DNA of 64,000 nucleotides from Paracoccus amoyensis (GCF_014490725.1 NZ_JACOQL010000002.1:124001-188000); one strand, 5' to 3'; positions 45,809-57,961 are shown, counted from the first letter of the stretch. Notes: generated from the letters alone by a model not told the origin. Translations and numbers: made by a program.

Positions 45809-46555
45809 TTACAGTTTCCAGCCGGAATGCAGCGCGGCGATCCCCATCGACAGATTGCGCCATTGCACGCGGCCAAAACCGGCATCGCGGATCAGTCCGG
45901 CAAAGCTGTCCTGATCGGGGAATTTACGAATGGATTCGACCAGATATTGATAGCTGTCGCGATCACCCGTCACCGCCTGGCCCATCGCCGGAATGACGTT
46001 GAAGCTGTAGCGATCATAGGCCCATTGCATCGCTGGCACGGGGATCTGGCTGAACTCCAAAACAACCAGACGACCGCCCGGACGCAACACGCGATAGGCC
46101 TCGGCCAAGGCATCGGGGATGCGGGTCACGTTGCGGATACCAAAGCTGATCGTATAGCGATCAAAGCTGTCATCCGTGAAAGGCAGCTTCATCGCATCGC
46201 CCGTCACCCATGCCAGGCGGTCGGCCTTTTCCGCAGCCTCGCCCCGCTTGCGACCCTCGACCAGCATCGATTCGGTCATGTCGCAGACGGTCACGCGTGC
46301 ATTCGGCGCCCGGTCCAGAAAACGAAAGGCAATATCACCCGTGCCACCCGCCACGTCCAGCAAATGCTGGCCATCGCGCGGGGCAAGCCAGTCCATCATC
46401 GCATTCTTCCAGACGCGGTGTATGCCCACGCTCATCAGGTCGTTCATCACGTCATAGCGTGATGCGACACTGGAAAAGACACCGTGGACCATGCCCGCCT
46501 TGGCGTCTTCGTCCACAGTCTGAAAGCCGAAATGGGTTTTCTTGTTCTCGGTCAT
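45809..46555 (-). CDS. ubiE: UbiE, ubiquinone/menaquinone C-methyltransferase
   Basis: A 248-residue SAM methyltransferase. [34 protein letters not shown] is the UbiE signature 1, [15 protein letters not shown] is the SAM-binding loop, and [29 protein letters not shown] is signature 2. I take ATG 46555 because homologues start there; the frame runs on to 46612 into the divergent mutM leader. Its stop abuts the ubiB start codon exactly. Confidence 0.96.
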   Translation of the reverse strand: MTENKKTHFGFQTVDEDAKAGMVHGVFSSVASRYDVMNDLMSVGIHRVWKNAMMDWLAPRDGQHLLDVAGGTGDIAFRFLDRAPNARVTVCDMTESMLVEGRKRGEAAEKADRLAWVTGDAMKLPFTDDSFDRYTISFGIRNVTRIPDALAEAYRVLRPGGRLVVLEFSQIPVPAMQWAYDRYSFNVIPAMGQAVTGDRDSYQYLVESIRKFPDQDSFAGLIRDAGFGRVQWRNLSMGIAALHSGWKL

Positions 46556-46656
46556 CGCGCTTGCCGTTATGTCATTAGGGCACCAGATATGTCCGGCGCG
46601 TCGCGGGCACAATGACCGGGATGGGCCAGCGGTGCAATGCGACGAAAGGGAAACAG

Positions 46657-47502
46657 GTGCCAGAACTGCCAGAGGTCGAGACCGTCCGCCGCGGATTGCA
46701 GCCCCATCTGGAGGGTCAGCGCATCGCCCGGGCCGAAGCCCGCAGGCCCGATTTGCGCTGGCCGCTGCCGGTCGATCTGGTGCAGGTGCTGACCGGCGCC
46801 ACGGTGACGGCCTTGCGGCGACGGTCGAAATACCTGCTGGCCGATCTGGACCGGGGCGGCACCTTGCTGATGCATCTGGGCATGTCGGGGCGGATGCTGG
46901 TCGAAGGGGCCGGCACGGCCGGTTTTCACCGCGACCCGTCGATCCTGTCGCGCCACGATCACGTCGTTCTGACGACCGAGGCAGGCACGACCATCACCTT
47001 CAACGATGCGCGCCGGTTCGGCATGATCGATCTGATCCGCGAGGGCACCGCCCATCCGTTGCTGGACCGTCTGGGACCGGAACCTTTCGATCCGGGCTTT
47101 GACGCGGCCTATCTGGCGGGGGCCTTCCAAAACCGCCGCAGCCCGGTGAAACAGGCGCTTCTGGATCAACGTATCGTGGCGGGATTGGGCAATATCTATG
47201 TCAGCGAGGCCCTGTATCGCGCCGGAATCGACCCGCGCCGCGCGGCCGGCAGAATTTCCGCGCAGCGCATCGCCGTTTTGGTCGGACATATCCGCGAGGT
47301 GTTAACGGACGCAATTGCCGCCGGTGGATCATCGCTGCGCGATCACCGGCAAGCCACTGGTGAACTGGGCTATTTTCAGCACAGCTTTCGTGTTTACGAC
47401 CGCGAGGGGCAGCCCTGCCCGACACCGGCTTGCCCCGGCACGATCCGTCGCGTCGTGCAATCGGGACGGTCCAGTTTTTTCTGCCCGGTCTGTCAACGCT
47501 AG
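46657..47502 (+). CDS. mutM: Formamidopyrimidine-DNA glycosylase MutM
   Basis: A 281-residue bifunctional glycosylase/AP lyase that removes 8-oxoguanine. The catalytic Pro2-Glu3 follow a GTG start in [14 protein letters not shown]; the conserved Lys is in [10 protein letters not shown]; the zinc finger at the C-terminus is CPTPAC...FFCPVCQR (Cx4C, as in relatives). Only the GTG at 46657 leaves Pro at position 2 after Met removal, so the longer frame from 46612 is wrong. GAAAGGGA lies about 7 bases upstream. Confidence 0.96.
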   Translation: MPELPEVETVRRGLQPHLEGQRIARAEARRPDLRWPLPVDLVQVLTGATVTALRRRSKYLLADLDRGGTLLMHLGMSGRMLVEGAGTAGFHRDPSILSRHDHVVLTTEAGTTITFNDARRFGMIDLIREGTAHPLLDRLGPEPFDPGFDAAYLAGAFQNRRSPVKQALLDQRIVAGLGNIYVSEALYRAGIDPRRAAGRISAQRIAVLVGHIREVLTDAIAAGGSSLRDHRQATGELGYFQHSFRVYDREGQPCPTPACPGTIRRVVQSGRSSFFCPVCQR

Positions 47503-47576
47503 TCAGGTGCTTGGCTTCCCCCGTAAGGTGCTGATAGGTTCCCCGCCAACACGTTATGCCAATAAGGAACAAGCCC

Positions 47577-48353
47577 ATGGCTTATGAAACGATCATCGTC
47601 GAAAACGAAGATGATGTCGCCCTTATCCGCCTCAACCGTCCCGAGGCACTGAATGCACTGAACTCCACCCTGATCACCGAGCTGGCCGACGCGCTGAGCG
47701 AGGCGGACAATAACGACAAGGTGCGCTGCATCGTCATCACCGGCAGCGAAAAAGCCTTTGCCGCCGGTGCCGACATCAAGGAAATGGCCGAAAAGTCGTT
47801 CGTCGATGTCTATAACGAAGATCTTTTCGGCGCGCAGGTCCAGGTGATCGAACGTATCCGCAAGCCGATCATCGCGGCTGTCAGCGGCTACGCACTTGGT
47901 GGCGGCTGTGAGCTGGCCATGATCTGCGACTTCATCATTGCTGCCGAAAACGCCAAATTCGGCCAACCCGAGGTCAATCTCGGCGTGGTCGCCGGAATCG
48001 GCGGCACGCAGCGTTTGACGCGGATCATCGGTAAATCCAAGGCCATGGACATGCACCTGACCGGCCGCTTCATGGACGCAGCCGAGGCCGAGCGCAGCGG
48101 TCTGGTCAGCCGCATCGTTCCGACTGCCAAGCTGATCCCGGAAGCCATGGCCGCAGCTCGCAAGATCGCCGAGAAATCCCAGATCACCGTCAGGACGATC
48201 AAAGAGGCCGTCAACCGCTCCTATGAGACGACATTGTCCGAAGGTATTCGCTTCGAGCGCCGCGCCTTCCATTCGCTGTTTGGCACCGAAGACCAGAAAG
48301 AAGGCATGGCCGCTTTTCTGGAAAAGAGAGAGCCTCAATTCCGCGACCGCTAA
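47577..48353 (+). CDS. Enoyl-CoA hydratase
   Basis: A 258-residue crotonase-family enzyme. [32 protein letters not shown] (oxyanion loop), [17 protein letters not shown] and [21 protein letters not shown] contain both catalytic glutamates, so a true hydratase acting on short to medium enoyl-CoA is likely. ATG 47577 follows AAGGA by nine bases. This gene stands between mutM and rpsT in many Rhodobacteraceae. Confidence 0.94.
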   Translation: MAYETIIVENEDDVALIRLNRPEALNALNSTLITELADALSEADNNDKVRCIVITGSEKAFAAGADIKEMAEKSFVDVYNEDLFGAQVQVIERIRKPIIAAVSGYALGGGCELAMICDFIIAAENAKFGQPEVNLGVVAGIGGTQRLTRIIGKSKAMDMHLTGRFMDAAEAERSGLVSRIVPTAKLIPEAMAAARKIAEKSQITVRTIKEAVNRSYETTLSEGIRFERRAFHSLFGTEDQKEGMAAFLEKREPQFRDR

Positions 48354-48507
48354 TTCGGGGTTTCCTTTTGGCTTGATATACCCTAAAGGCCTTCGCTTAC
48401 ATGCGCGTGGGCCCGCTTAGGCAAGAATCATGTCTGCTTTCGTTGAAAGCGGCGTCTTGGGTCTTTTTGCGCAACAGAAACGCTAAAGACCCGATAGGAC
48501 CTCAGTT

Positions 48508-48777
48508 ATGGCCAATACTCTTCAATCCAAGAAACGCGCTCGTCAGACCGAGCGTCGCACCGACGTCAACAAAGCACGTCGTTCGCGCATCCGCACCTTC
48601 CTGCGCAAAGTCGAAGAAGCAATCGCCAGCGGCAATGCCGATGCAGCCCGCGATGCGCTGAAAGCAGCTCAACCCGAACTGATGCGTGGTGTGACCAAAG
48701 GCATCGTTCACAAGAACACCGCGTCGCGCAAAGTTTCGCGTCTGGCAGCACGCGTCAAAACGATGACCGCACTCTGA
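48508..48777 (+). CDS. rpsT: 30S ribosomal protein S20
   Basis: An 89-residue basic protein of the small ribosomal subunit. [38 protein letters not shown] is the family N-terminus and [21 protein letters not shown] the C-terminus. It precedes dnaA, as in many alphaproteobacteria. A stem-loop follows the stop. Confidence 0.98.
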   Translation: MANTLQSKKRARQTERRTDVNKARRSRIRTFLRKVEEAIASGNADAARDALKAAQPELMRGVTKGIVHKNTASRKVSRLAARVKTMTAL

Positions 48778-48804
48778 TTTTCCGGCCCTTTCCGGGCCAG
48801 AAAA
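48778..48804 (+). terminator. Hairpin after rpsT
   Basis: GGCCC (48784-48788) pairs with GGGCC (48794-48798), extended by TTTTC/GAAAA outside with one mismatch. It overlaps the stop region and lacks a following T tract, so ending may be incomplete. Confidence 0.55.
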
Positions 48805-49339
48805 TATCTAAAATTTTGGCCTGTTTGGGCTACTATCTGAAGGTGGGTGCGAACCGTTACGGTCGTGCCCATTTTTCATTTGTGCAGATTTAAGCTTTGA
48901 TAATATTGTTACTTTTCAAGGCAGTCTTGAAAATTTGCTTGTGAGTCAACGGCCTCACAGATTCGATTTCGGAAAGCTCGTGTCAAGCTCATAGTTCGGT
49001 TGCGCGGCTCTTGCGGCTGTTGCTAGGTTCATCCAGCGATTCACGTCGCAGTTGGGGACGGGCCGCGTCCAAGGATCGGAAAATACAGCGATTCTTCAGG
49101 ATCAGGCCGGGTATCGAAATAGAAGCGATTCTATTTTCGACCTTGGGGTTCCTTAAAGGTCGACTGCCATCGGCTTTTAAGGGGTTCGGTCTTAATTCGT
49201 TTGGTCGGGCAGTTGCCCACTCATGTGCCAGCCTCTGGCACACGGGATTTTTGTTGCCAAACGGTCCAGCTGTGGCGTGAATTCTGTTTCGTCGCAATGA
49301 CGGCGAAGGCTGGGGACAGAAAGATAGGGCAACAAGACT
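48805..49339. other. dnaA upstream region, rich in GANTC sites
   Basis: About 535 bases without a convincing gene. It is AT-richer at 48800-48940. It contains five GANTC sites in 189 bases (48943, 48960, 49038, 49090 and 49127 as start positions) and one short perfect hairpin (49224-49242). I find no TTATCCACA-type DnaA box, so this is more likely the dnaA promoter region than the origin. Confidence 0.6.
49224..49242. promoter_or_regulatory. Perfect hairpin/palindrome upstream of dnaA
   Basis: TGTGCCAG (49224-49231) and CTGGCACA (49235-49242) are perfect inverted repeats around CCT; ATTTTTG follows a few bases later. It lies about 100 bases before the dnaA ATG and could be an operator or a leader attenuator. 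Confidence 0.5.
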
Positions 49340-50734
49340 ATGGACGATCTTTGGGGACAAGCATGCGTGAATCTGGAACGGAATGTTGGTCCGAACAACT
49401 TCAATCACTGGATCAAGCCCCTGCGACTCAGCACGCTGGAATCGGGCATCGCGCATTTTGAAAGCCCGACCCGGTTTATTTCGGATTGGGTCAGCCGCCA
49501 CTTTGCGGACAAGATCACGGCAGAGCTGAACAGCCTTGGCTGCGAGATCGAACGACTGCGGTTTGCGGTCGTGCCGCATAACGGCACCGTCCGCGCGGCA
49601 CGTCCCGCCGCCGGTGCGGAACCCGCCAAAGCTGGGGCGCAACCAACCGCACGCGCTGCCGCGCCGGCCACAGCTCGGATCGCGCCGAAATCAGATCTGG
49701 GCGCGCCGCTGGACCCGCGCTTCACGTTCAGCAACTTCATCGTGGGCAAGCCGAACGAACTGGCCCATGCCGCCGCCCGTCGCGTGGCCGAAGGCGGCCC
49801 GGTCGGCTTCAACCCGTTGTTTCTTTATGGGGGCGTCGGTCTGGGCAAGACCCACCTGATGCACGCCATCGCGCATGACTATCAGACCCGCCAGCCGCAT
49901 TCACAGGTCCTGTATCTGTCGGCTGAACAGTTCATGTATCGCTTTGTCCAGGCGCTGCGCGAAAGCACGATCATGGATTTCAAAGGCATGTTCCGGAATG
50001 TGAACATGCTGATGGTCGATGACGTGCAGTTCATCGCAGGCAAGGACAGCACGCAGGAAGAATTCTTCCACACGTTTAACGCCCTGGTCGATCAGGGCAA
50101 ACAGATCGTCATTTCCGCCGATCGTGCACCCGCCGAGATCAAGGGTCTTGAAGAACGCATCAAATCGCGCCTGTCCTGCGGTCTGATCGTGGATCTGCAC
50201 CCGACGACCTATGAATTGCGTCTGGGCATTCTGCAATCCAAAACCGAGGCGTTTCGCAGGCAGCAGCCCGATCTGGAAATCGGGGATGGCGTGCTGGAAT
50301 TTCTGGCCCATCGCATCAGCACCAACGTCCGCGTTCTGGAAGGGGCGCTGCAACGTCTGTTCGCTCATGCCAGCCTGCTGCGCCGTGAAATCACGTTGGA
50401 AGTGGCACAGGAATGTCTGGCCGATATCCTGCGCACCAATGACCGCAAGATCAGCATCGACGATATCCAGCGCAAGGTTGCCGAACATTACAATATCCGC
50501 TTGGCCGATATGATCGGCCCCAAACGCGCCCGTAATGTCGCCCGCCCTCGCCAGATCGCCATGTATCTGTCAAAGCAACTGACCAGCCGCAGCCTTCCCG
50601 AAATCGGCCGCCGCTTCGGCGGGCGCGACCACACCACGATCATGCACGGCGTCCGCAAGATCGAAGAGCTGGCGACGGACGACCACAGCCTCGCTGAGGA
50701 TGTGGCGATGCTGAAAAGGTTGCTGGAAGCCTGA
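49340..50734 (+). CDS. dnaA: Chromosomal replication initiator DnaA
   Basis: A 464-residue initiator ATPase. Domain I (about 1-80) binds partners, with WGQACVNLERNVGPNNFNHWIKPL; an Ala/Pro-rich linker follows (about 95-125); domain III has DPRFTFSNFIVGKPNELAHAAA, Walker A FLYGGVGLGKTHLMHAI and Walker B MLMVDDVQFIAGK; domain IV ends with the DNA-binding FGGRDHTTIMHGVRKIEE. Length and order are normal. dnaN and recF follow on the same strand. Confidence 0.97.
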   Translation: MDDLWGQACVNLERNVGPNNFNHWIKPLRLSTLESGIAHFESPTRFISDWVSRHFADKITAELNSLGCEIERLRFAVVPHNGTVRAARPAAGAEPAKAGAQPTARAAAPATARIAPKSDLGAPLDPRFTFSNFIVGKPNELAHAAARRVAEGGPVGFNPLFLYGGVGLGKTHLMHAIAHDYQTRQPHSQVLYLSAEQFMYRFVQALRESTIMDFKGMFRNVNMLMVDDVQFIAGKDSTQEEFFHTFNALVDQGKQIVISADRAPAEIKGLEERIKSRLSCGLIVDLHPTTYELRLGILQSKTEAFRRQQPDLEIGDGVLEFLAHRISTNVRVLEGALQRLFAHASLLRREITLEVAQECLADILRTNDRKISIDDIQRKVAEHYNIRLADMIGPKRARNVARPRQIAMYLSKQLTSRSLPEIGRRFGGRDHTTIMHGVRKIEELATDDHSLAEDVAMLKRLLEA

Positions 50735-50832
50735 TCCCCTGATAGGCGATGAAAAACTTGTGACCGTCCCTCGGGGCGGTTACAAAAATGCCGATATGCG
50801 GCATTGATTGGCCATAGGGACAGGGAAAAGCG

Positions 50833-51951
50833 ATGAAATTCTCGATAGAACGCGCGGTTCTGGTGAAAGCCGTAGCTCAGGCGCAGTCAGTTGTTGAGCG
50901 CCGCAATACAATCCCGATCCTGGCCAATGTGCTGATCGAGGCGACGCCCGATGGTGTCAGCTTCCGCGCGACCGATCTGGATATAGAAGTCGTGGACAAG
51001 GCTCCGGCACAGGTCGAACGGCCCGGCGCGACCACGGTCAGCGCCGTGATGCTGAACGAAATTGCCCGCAAACTGCCCGACGGCTCGTTGGTCAACATCA
51101 CCACCGATGACGCCGCTGGCCGCTTGTCGGTTCAGGCCGGCCGGTCCAACTTCAGTCTTGCCACCCTGCCCCGCGAAGATTTCCCGGTCATGGCAAGCAC
51201 CGAATACGGCGCGAATTTCAGCGCCAAGGCCAGCGTGCTGCGCCGTCTGTTCGACAAATCGAAATTTGCCATCTCGACCGAAGAGACGCGTTACTACCTG
51301 AACGGCGTTTACATGCATGTGGCCCAGACCGAGGATGGTCCGGCCTTGCGTTGCGTCGCGACCGATGGTCACCGCCTTGCCCGTATCGACGCGCCCTTGC
51401 CGGCTGGCGCCGAAGATATGCCGGGCGTGATCGTGCCGCGCAAAACCGTCGCTGAATTGCGCAAGTTGCTGGATGATGACGACGCCGACATTGCGGTGTC
51501 CGTCAGCGAAACCAAGGTGCGGTTTGCGACGCCGACGATCACTCTGACCTCAAAGGTGATTGACGGGACGTTCCCCGATTATTCGCGTGTCATTCCCGCC
51601 AACAATATCCGCAAGCTAGAGGTTGATGCGACAGATTTTGCTCGCGCCGTCGACCGCGTCTCGACCGTCAGCAGCGAACGTTCGCGCGCGGTCAAGCTGG
51701 CACTGGACGCCGACCGCCTGATCCTGTCGGTCAATGCGCCCGATGCAGGTGCCGCAGATGAGGAACTGATCGTCGCCTATGCCGATGACCCGCTGGAAAT
51801 CGGCTTCAACGCCAAATACCTGCAGGAAATCGCGTCGCAGGTTGATCGCGACAATGCGGTCTTCATGTTCAACGGGTCGGGCGATGCGGCGCTGATCCGC
51901 GAAGGCAATGATCAATCCGCCGTGTATGTCGTCATGCCGATGCGCGTGTGA
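50833..51951 (+). CDS. dnaN: DNA polymerase III beta sliding clamp
   Basis: A 372-residue clamp subunit made of three similar domains. MKFSIERAVLVKAVAQAQSVVERRNTIPILANVL, LPREDFPVM, LRCVATDGHRLA and the C-terminal AVYVVMPMRV are typical. It keeps the polymerase on DNA. It lies 98 bases after dnaA and its stop overlaps the recF GTG start. Confidence 0.97.
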   Translation: MKFSIERAVLVKAVAQAQSVVERRNTIPILANVLIEATPDGVSFRATDLDIEVVDKAPAQVERPGATTVSAVMLNEIARKLPDGSLVNITTDDAAGRLSVQAGRSNFSLATLPREDFPVMASTEYGANFSAKASVLRRLFDKSKFAISTEETRYYLNGVYMHVAQTEDGPALRCVATDGHRLARIDAPLPAGAEDMPGVIVPRKTVAELRKLLDDDDADIAVSVSETKVRFATPTITLTSKVIDGTFPDYSRVIPANNIRKLEVDATDFARAVDRVSTVSSERSRAVKLALDADRLILSVNAPDAGAADEELIVAYADDPLEIGFNAKYLQEIASQVDRDNAVFMFNGSGDAALIREGNDQSAVYVVMPMRV

Positions 51952-53021
51952 CATTAACCAACCTGTCGCTGGCGCAGTTCAGATCCTGGCCGAAACTGGA
52001 TCTGGCACTGGACCCCCGCCCCGTCGCCATTCACGGTCCGAACGGCTCGGGCAAGACGAATATCCTTGAGGCCCTGTCGATGCTGGCGCCCGGTCGCGGG
52101 TTGCGCGGTGCGCCGGCACCCGATCAGGCGCGACAGGGACGCGACGCGGGCTGGCGGCTTCGGGCGCTGGTCGCGGATCGCCCGGTCGAGATAACAGCCC
52201 CCCCCGGTCAATCGCGCAACGTGCTGCTTGACGACAAGCCGGTTCCGCAAACTGCACTGGCACGGCTGTTGCGTGTGGTCTGGCTGGTGCCCGCGATGGA
52301 TCGTCTGTGGAGCGATTCCCCCGAAACACGCCGACGCTTTCTGGATCGCGTCACATTAAGCCTGTTTCCCGATCATGCCGATCTGGCGCTGACCTATGAC
52401 AAGGCGATGCGGGAACGTAATCGCCTGCTGAAGGATCAGATCACCGATCCCGGCTGGTATCGTGCATTGGAAGCGCAGATGGCCGACAGCGGCGCGGCGC
52501 TGACGCGCAATCGGATGGCGGCGGTTCAGACGATCATGACGGCGCAGGATGGTGGCGATTTTCCCGCGGCCACTCTGACCTTGCTGCCGGGCGAAGGCTT
52601 TGCCGATGATGCCGATGCGGACAGCATTGCATCGCGCCTGTCGCAGATGCGGCCGCGCGATCTGGCCGCCGGTCGCAGCCTGTCCGGTCCACACCGCGCC
52701 GATCTGGGCGCCGTTTGGGGACCGCAAGCCATGCCTGCCGCCCTGTCATCCACCGGAGAGCAAAAGGCCCTGCTGCTGTCGCTGATCCTTGCCAATGCGC
52801 GCGCCCTGTCCGATCAGCCCGTAATCCTGCTGCTGGACGAGGTGGCGGCCCATCTGGACGCGGACCGCCGCGCCGCACTTTACGACCGTATATTGGCGCT
52901 GCCTGCGCAATCGTTTCTGACCGGGACCGGGCCTGAATTATTCGCCGATTTCGGCGACAGGGCGCGGCAATTGGCCATCACGAAAACGGACGGCGCATCG
53001 GCGGCAGAGGATATCGCATGA
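51948..53021 (+). CDS. recF: DNA replication and repair protein RecF
   Basis: A 357-residue SMC-like ATPase that helps load RecA at gaps. FRSWPKLDLALDPRPVAIHGPNGSGKTNILEALSMLAPGRGLR holds Walker A; LSSTGEQKALLLSLILANARAL holds the signature; PVILLLDEVAAHLDADRR holds Walker B. The GTG start overlaps dnaN, and the stop overlaps the LysE-type gene start by four bases. Confidence 0.95.
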   Translation: MTLTNLSLAQFRSWPKLDLALDPRPVAIHGPNGSGKTNILEALSMLAPGRGLRGAPAPDQARQGRDAGWRLRALVADRPVEITAPPGQSRNVLLDDKPVPQTALARLLRVVWLVPAMDRLWSDSPETRRRFLDRVTLSLFPDHADLALTYDKAMRERNRLLKDQITDPGWYRALEAQMADSGAALTRNRMAAVQTIMTAQDGGDFPAATLTLLPGEGFADDADADSIASRLSQMRPRDLAAGRSLSGPHRADLGAVWGPQAMPAALSSTGEQKALLLSLILANARALSDQPVILLLDEVAAHLDADRRAALYDRILALPAQSFLTGTGPELFADFGDRARQLAITKTDGASAAEDIA

Positions 53022-53653
53022 CGCTGGATGCCCATTCCCTTTGGCTTTACGCGGGCGCAATGGTTGCAATCTGGCTGACGCCCGGCCCTGTCTGGGTGGC
53101 CATCATGGCGCGGGCATTGGCGTCGGGGTTTCGCGGCGTCTGGCCGTTAGCCGTGGGCGTGGCCATCGGCGATCTGCTGTGGCCGCTGATCGCGATCTTC
53201 GGCCTGGCCGTTATCGTCAGCCAAAGCGCGGCCCTGCTGATCGGGTTAAGATGGGTCGCGGCAATCGTCTTTATCGGCATGGGGATTGCTTTGCTGCGCC
53301 ATGCGGCACAGCCCGTCGAAGGAGATTCCCGCCTGACGCGCCGTGGCCGTTGGGCGGGATTTTCCGCAGGCTTGCTTGCGATTACCGGCAACCCGAAAGC
53401 CGCACTTTTCTATGTCACCGTTCTGCCCGGCTTTTTCGATGTCCGGCAGATGACCGGCTGGGACATCACCGTGATCGCAGCCATGTCGGCGCTGATTCCA
53501 TTTGCGCTGAACCTGATGATGGGTGGCGTGGTTGCGGCGGCACGCGCCAAACTTGCCACGCCAACCGGACTTAGGCGGATGAACCTTCTGTCCGGCGGCC
53601 TGCTGATTGTGGTCGGCTGCGCCATTGCTCTTGGGCAGTTGCTGGCGACTTAA
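53018..53653 (+). CDS. LysE/RhtB-family amino acid exporter
   Basis: A 211-residue membrane protein with about six hydrophobic segments. WLTPGPVWVAIMARALASGFR near the N-terminus and GNPKAALFYVTVLPGFF in the middle are typical of the family, which exports amino acids or their analogues. The substrate is not evident. It overlaps recF by four bases, so it should be co-translated with it, an odd pairing, and its stop is interlocked with that of the convergent phospholipase D-like gene. Confidence 0.9.
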   Translation: MTLDAHSLWLYAGAMVAIWLTPGPVWVAIMARALASGFRGVWPLAVGVAIGDLLWPLIAIFGLAVIVSQSAALLIGLRWVAAIVFIGMGIALLRHAAQPVEGDSRLTRRGRWAGFSAGLLAITGNPKAALFYVTVLPGFFDVRQMTGWDITVIAAMSALIPFALNLMMGGVVAAARAKLATPTGLRRMNLLSGGLLIVVGCAIALGQLLAT

Positions 53654-55188
53654 AGCAACCATTCAATTGGCAGGATATTCAGAACATAGACCGCAATGCG
53701 GTTCCATGTCCCCAAACCCGGCTCATGATCGACAGTTGTGACCGTGCCGTCATTCCCGGTCACCCGCCAGACCATGTCGTCGCCTTCCAGCACCGGCTGA
53801 TAACTGCGCTTGGCCAGCTGCTCGATGCCCAGGCGCCCCATCCGTGCCAGCGTCGGGCTGTCGATCAGAAAACCCATTTCGCAGTTCAGCAGGGCCGAGC
53901 GCGGATCGAAATTGAACGAGCCGATGAAAACGCGCCGGTCATCAATGCTGAAGGTCTTGGCATGAACCGATGCGCCGGACGAACCGATCGGACCCAGTTC
54001 GTCACGTCCCTGACGCTGCCCCTCGATCTGGCGCAATTCATACAGGGTAACGCCGGCCTCTAACAGCTCGCGCCGGTATTTGATGTAGCCTGCATGGACC
54101 ATGGGAACGTCCGTCGCCTCCCATGAATTTGTCAGGATCTCGACGCGATGCCCTTTGCGCGCAAGACCAGAGAAATAGGCCGTGCCCGGCTTTCCCGGCA
54201 CGAAATAGGCCGAGATCATGTCAAGATTGGTTTCGATATTCCCCAGAATATTGCCAAGCTGGGAGATCATCAGACCGTCGCGTTCAACCTGTCCCAGACC
54301 CTTGGCCGGATTGTCGGCAACCACCTGCACATCGGTCCATTCCAGTGCCACTGCGCCGCGCTGAACCTGGGCTGACGGCGTTTGCGCATCCGGTTCAAAC
54401 TTCGCAGCGTCGGGTTCGGCCTTGACCTCGGTCAGTCTGGCATCGAATTGCGCCCTATCACCGGGGCCGTCGATCACCCGCTCCAGCTCGATCACAGGCT
54501 GACTGTTCCAGTAGCTGTCAAAGATCTTGCTGGTATCGTTGACGACCTTGCCGACGCCCATGACGTCAAGGTCCAGATAGGCCGGCACATCGCCAAGCGC
54601 GAAATATTCGTCGCCGATATTCCGCCCGCCGACGATGGCCACCGCACTGTCGACAATGAAAGCCTTGTTATGCATCCGGCGGTTCATGCGGATGGGCGAC
54701 AGGGCGTATCCGGCCATCTTGGGATTGCGGATCGTTGAGGGATTAAACAATCGCACGCTGAAATTCGGCAGGTCGTTCATCGCCGCCAGCATCTGATCCA
54801 GCCCCGTGATGCCGTTGTCGTCCAGCAGCAGACGCACCCGGACGCCGCGATCTGCGGCGTCGCGCAAAGCCTCCAGCAGCAACATACCCGAGAGGTCATC
54901 GTGCCAGATGTAATACATCACATCCAGGGAATGCTGCGCCCCGCGCGCCAGATGCACCCGGCTGTCAAAGGCGGCAATCGGATCCGCCAGGGGCAGCACA
55001 CCGGACTGACCGGGATGGGCCGATTGCGCCTCGACCGCGCGTTGGCCAAGTTCGGTGTCGGGGTTGAAGGGGATGGTGAATTCCGGTTCCCGCCCTTGCG
55101 TCGAGGGCACCGGAAAGATCATCCGACCCGCGACCCAGCATATTCCCAGCAGGATCAATATGCCCAAAAACCACTGCAACAGCTTCAT
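53650..55188 (-). CDS. Phospholipase D-family / cardiolipin synthase-like protein
   Basis: A 512-residue protein with one N-terminal membrane segment (LLQWFLGILILLGICWVAG) and two HKD catalytic motifs: MHNKAFIVDSAVAIVGGRNIGDEYF near residue 180 and SVHAKTFSIDDRRVFIGSFNFDPRS near residue 430. This arrangement fits a membrane-linked PLD/cardiolipin synthase-type phosphatidyltransferase; the exact reaction cannot be told. I set the start at ATG 55188, seven bases after a GGAG; the frame runs on to 55452 into the gyrB gene, which is not believable. Its stop shares TTAA with that of the LysE-type gene. Confidence 0.87.
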   Translation of the reverse strand: MKLLQWFLGILILLGICWVAGRMIFPVPSTQGREPEFTIPFNPDTELGQRAVEAQSAHPGQSGVLPLADPIAAFDSRVHLARGAQHSLDVMYYIWHDDLSGMLLLEALRDAADRGVRVRLLLDDNGITGLDQMLAAMNDLPNFSVRLFNPSTIRNPKMAGYALSPIRMNRRMHNKAFIVDSAVAIVGGRNIGDEYFALGDVPAYLDLDVMGVGKVVNDTSKIFDSYWNSQPVIELERVIDGPGDRAQFDARLTEVKAEPDAAKFEPDAQTPSAQVQRGAVALEWTDVQVVADNPAKGLGQVERDGLMISQLGNILGNIETNLDMISAYFVPGKPGTAYFSGLARKGHRVEILTNSWEATDVPMVHAGYIKYRRELLEAGVTLYELRQIEGQRQGRDELGPIGSSGASVHAKTFSIDDRRVFIGSFNFDPRSALLNCEMGFLIDSPTLARMGRLGIEQLAKRSYQPVLEGDDMVWRVTGNDGTVTTVDHEPGLGTWNRIAVYVLNILPIEWLL

Positions 55189-55294
55189 CCGCGACTCCGA
55201 TTTTGGGCTATTGTGGCAAGCTTTGATGCGGGCTGCCAGCGCATTGCCGCGCAACCGCCCTGGATAGCGGAAAAACCCCGTAAAAGCCGTGACT

Positions 55295-55327
55295 TTACCC
55301 ACCCGAATCCCTATATGGGATGGGTAA
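55295..55327. promoter_or_regulatory. Nested inverted repeat upstream of gyrB
   Basis: TTACCC/GGGTAA (55295-55300, 55322-55327) encloses ATCCC/GGGAT (55307-55311, 55317-55321) around TATAT. It ends 18 bases before the gyrB ATG. A hairpin here could affect gyrB leader function; it also holds one GANTC site (55305-55309). Confidence 0.5.
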
Positions 55328-57781
<2,454 letters not shown>

Positions 57782-57821
57782 TCGTTCGGATTTTCGACAG
57801 ATCGCACATGTTTCCTGTGTT

Positions 57822-57848
57822 GTTTTTGCCGCGCAATGCGGCAAAAAC
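57822..57848 (+). terminator. Terminator after gyrB
   Basis: GTTTTTGCCGC (57822-57832) and GCGGCAAAAAC (57838-57848) form a perfect 11-pair inverted repeat around a five-base loop. The T and A runs are inside the stem, so it may work on both strands. Confidence 0.75.
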
Positions 57849-57879
57849 AGGCATGTATCAGCCCTATCCCTGATCAACA

Positions 57880-57908
57880 TTGGATTTCTGATTTGGGGTG
57901 GATTAACT
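57880..57908 (+). promoter_or_regulatory. Candidate promoter of the outer-membrane protein gene
   Basis: TTGGAT (57880-57885), 17 bases, then TTAACT (57903-57908), 53 bases before the ATG. Confidence 0.35.
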
Positions 57909-57961
57909 GATTCAAACGAATTCCAGACGAAATTTATCGCCGCCACAGGAGCTTTCAGGAC

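Noticed and set aside
48805..49339. Replication origin next to dnaA
   Set aside because: No TTATCCACA-type DnaA boxes or iterated AT-rich repeats seen; in this group the origin is not always beside dnaA.
48989..49642. Minus-strand frame across the dnaA upstream region
   Set aside because: It runs into dnaA, lacks a ribosome site and has no recognisable domain.
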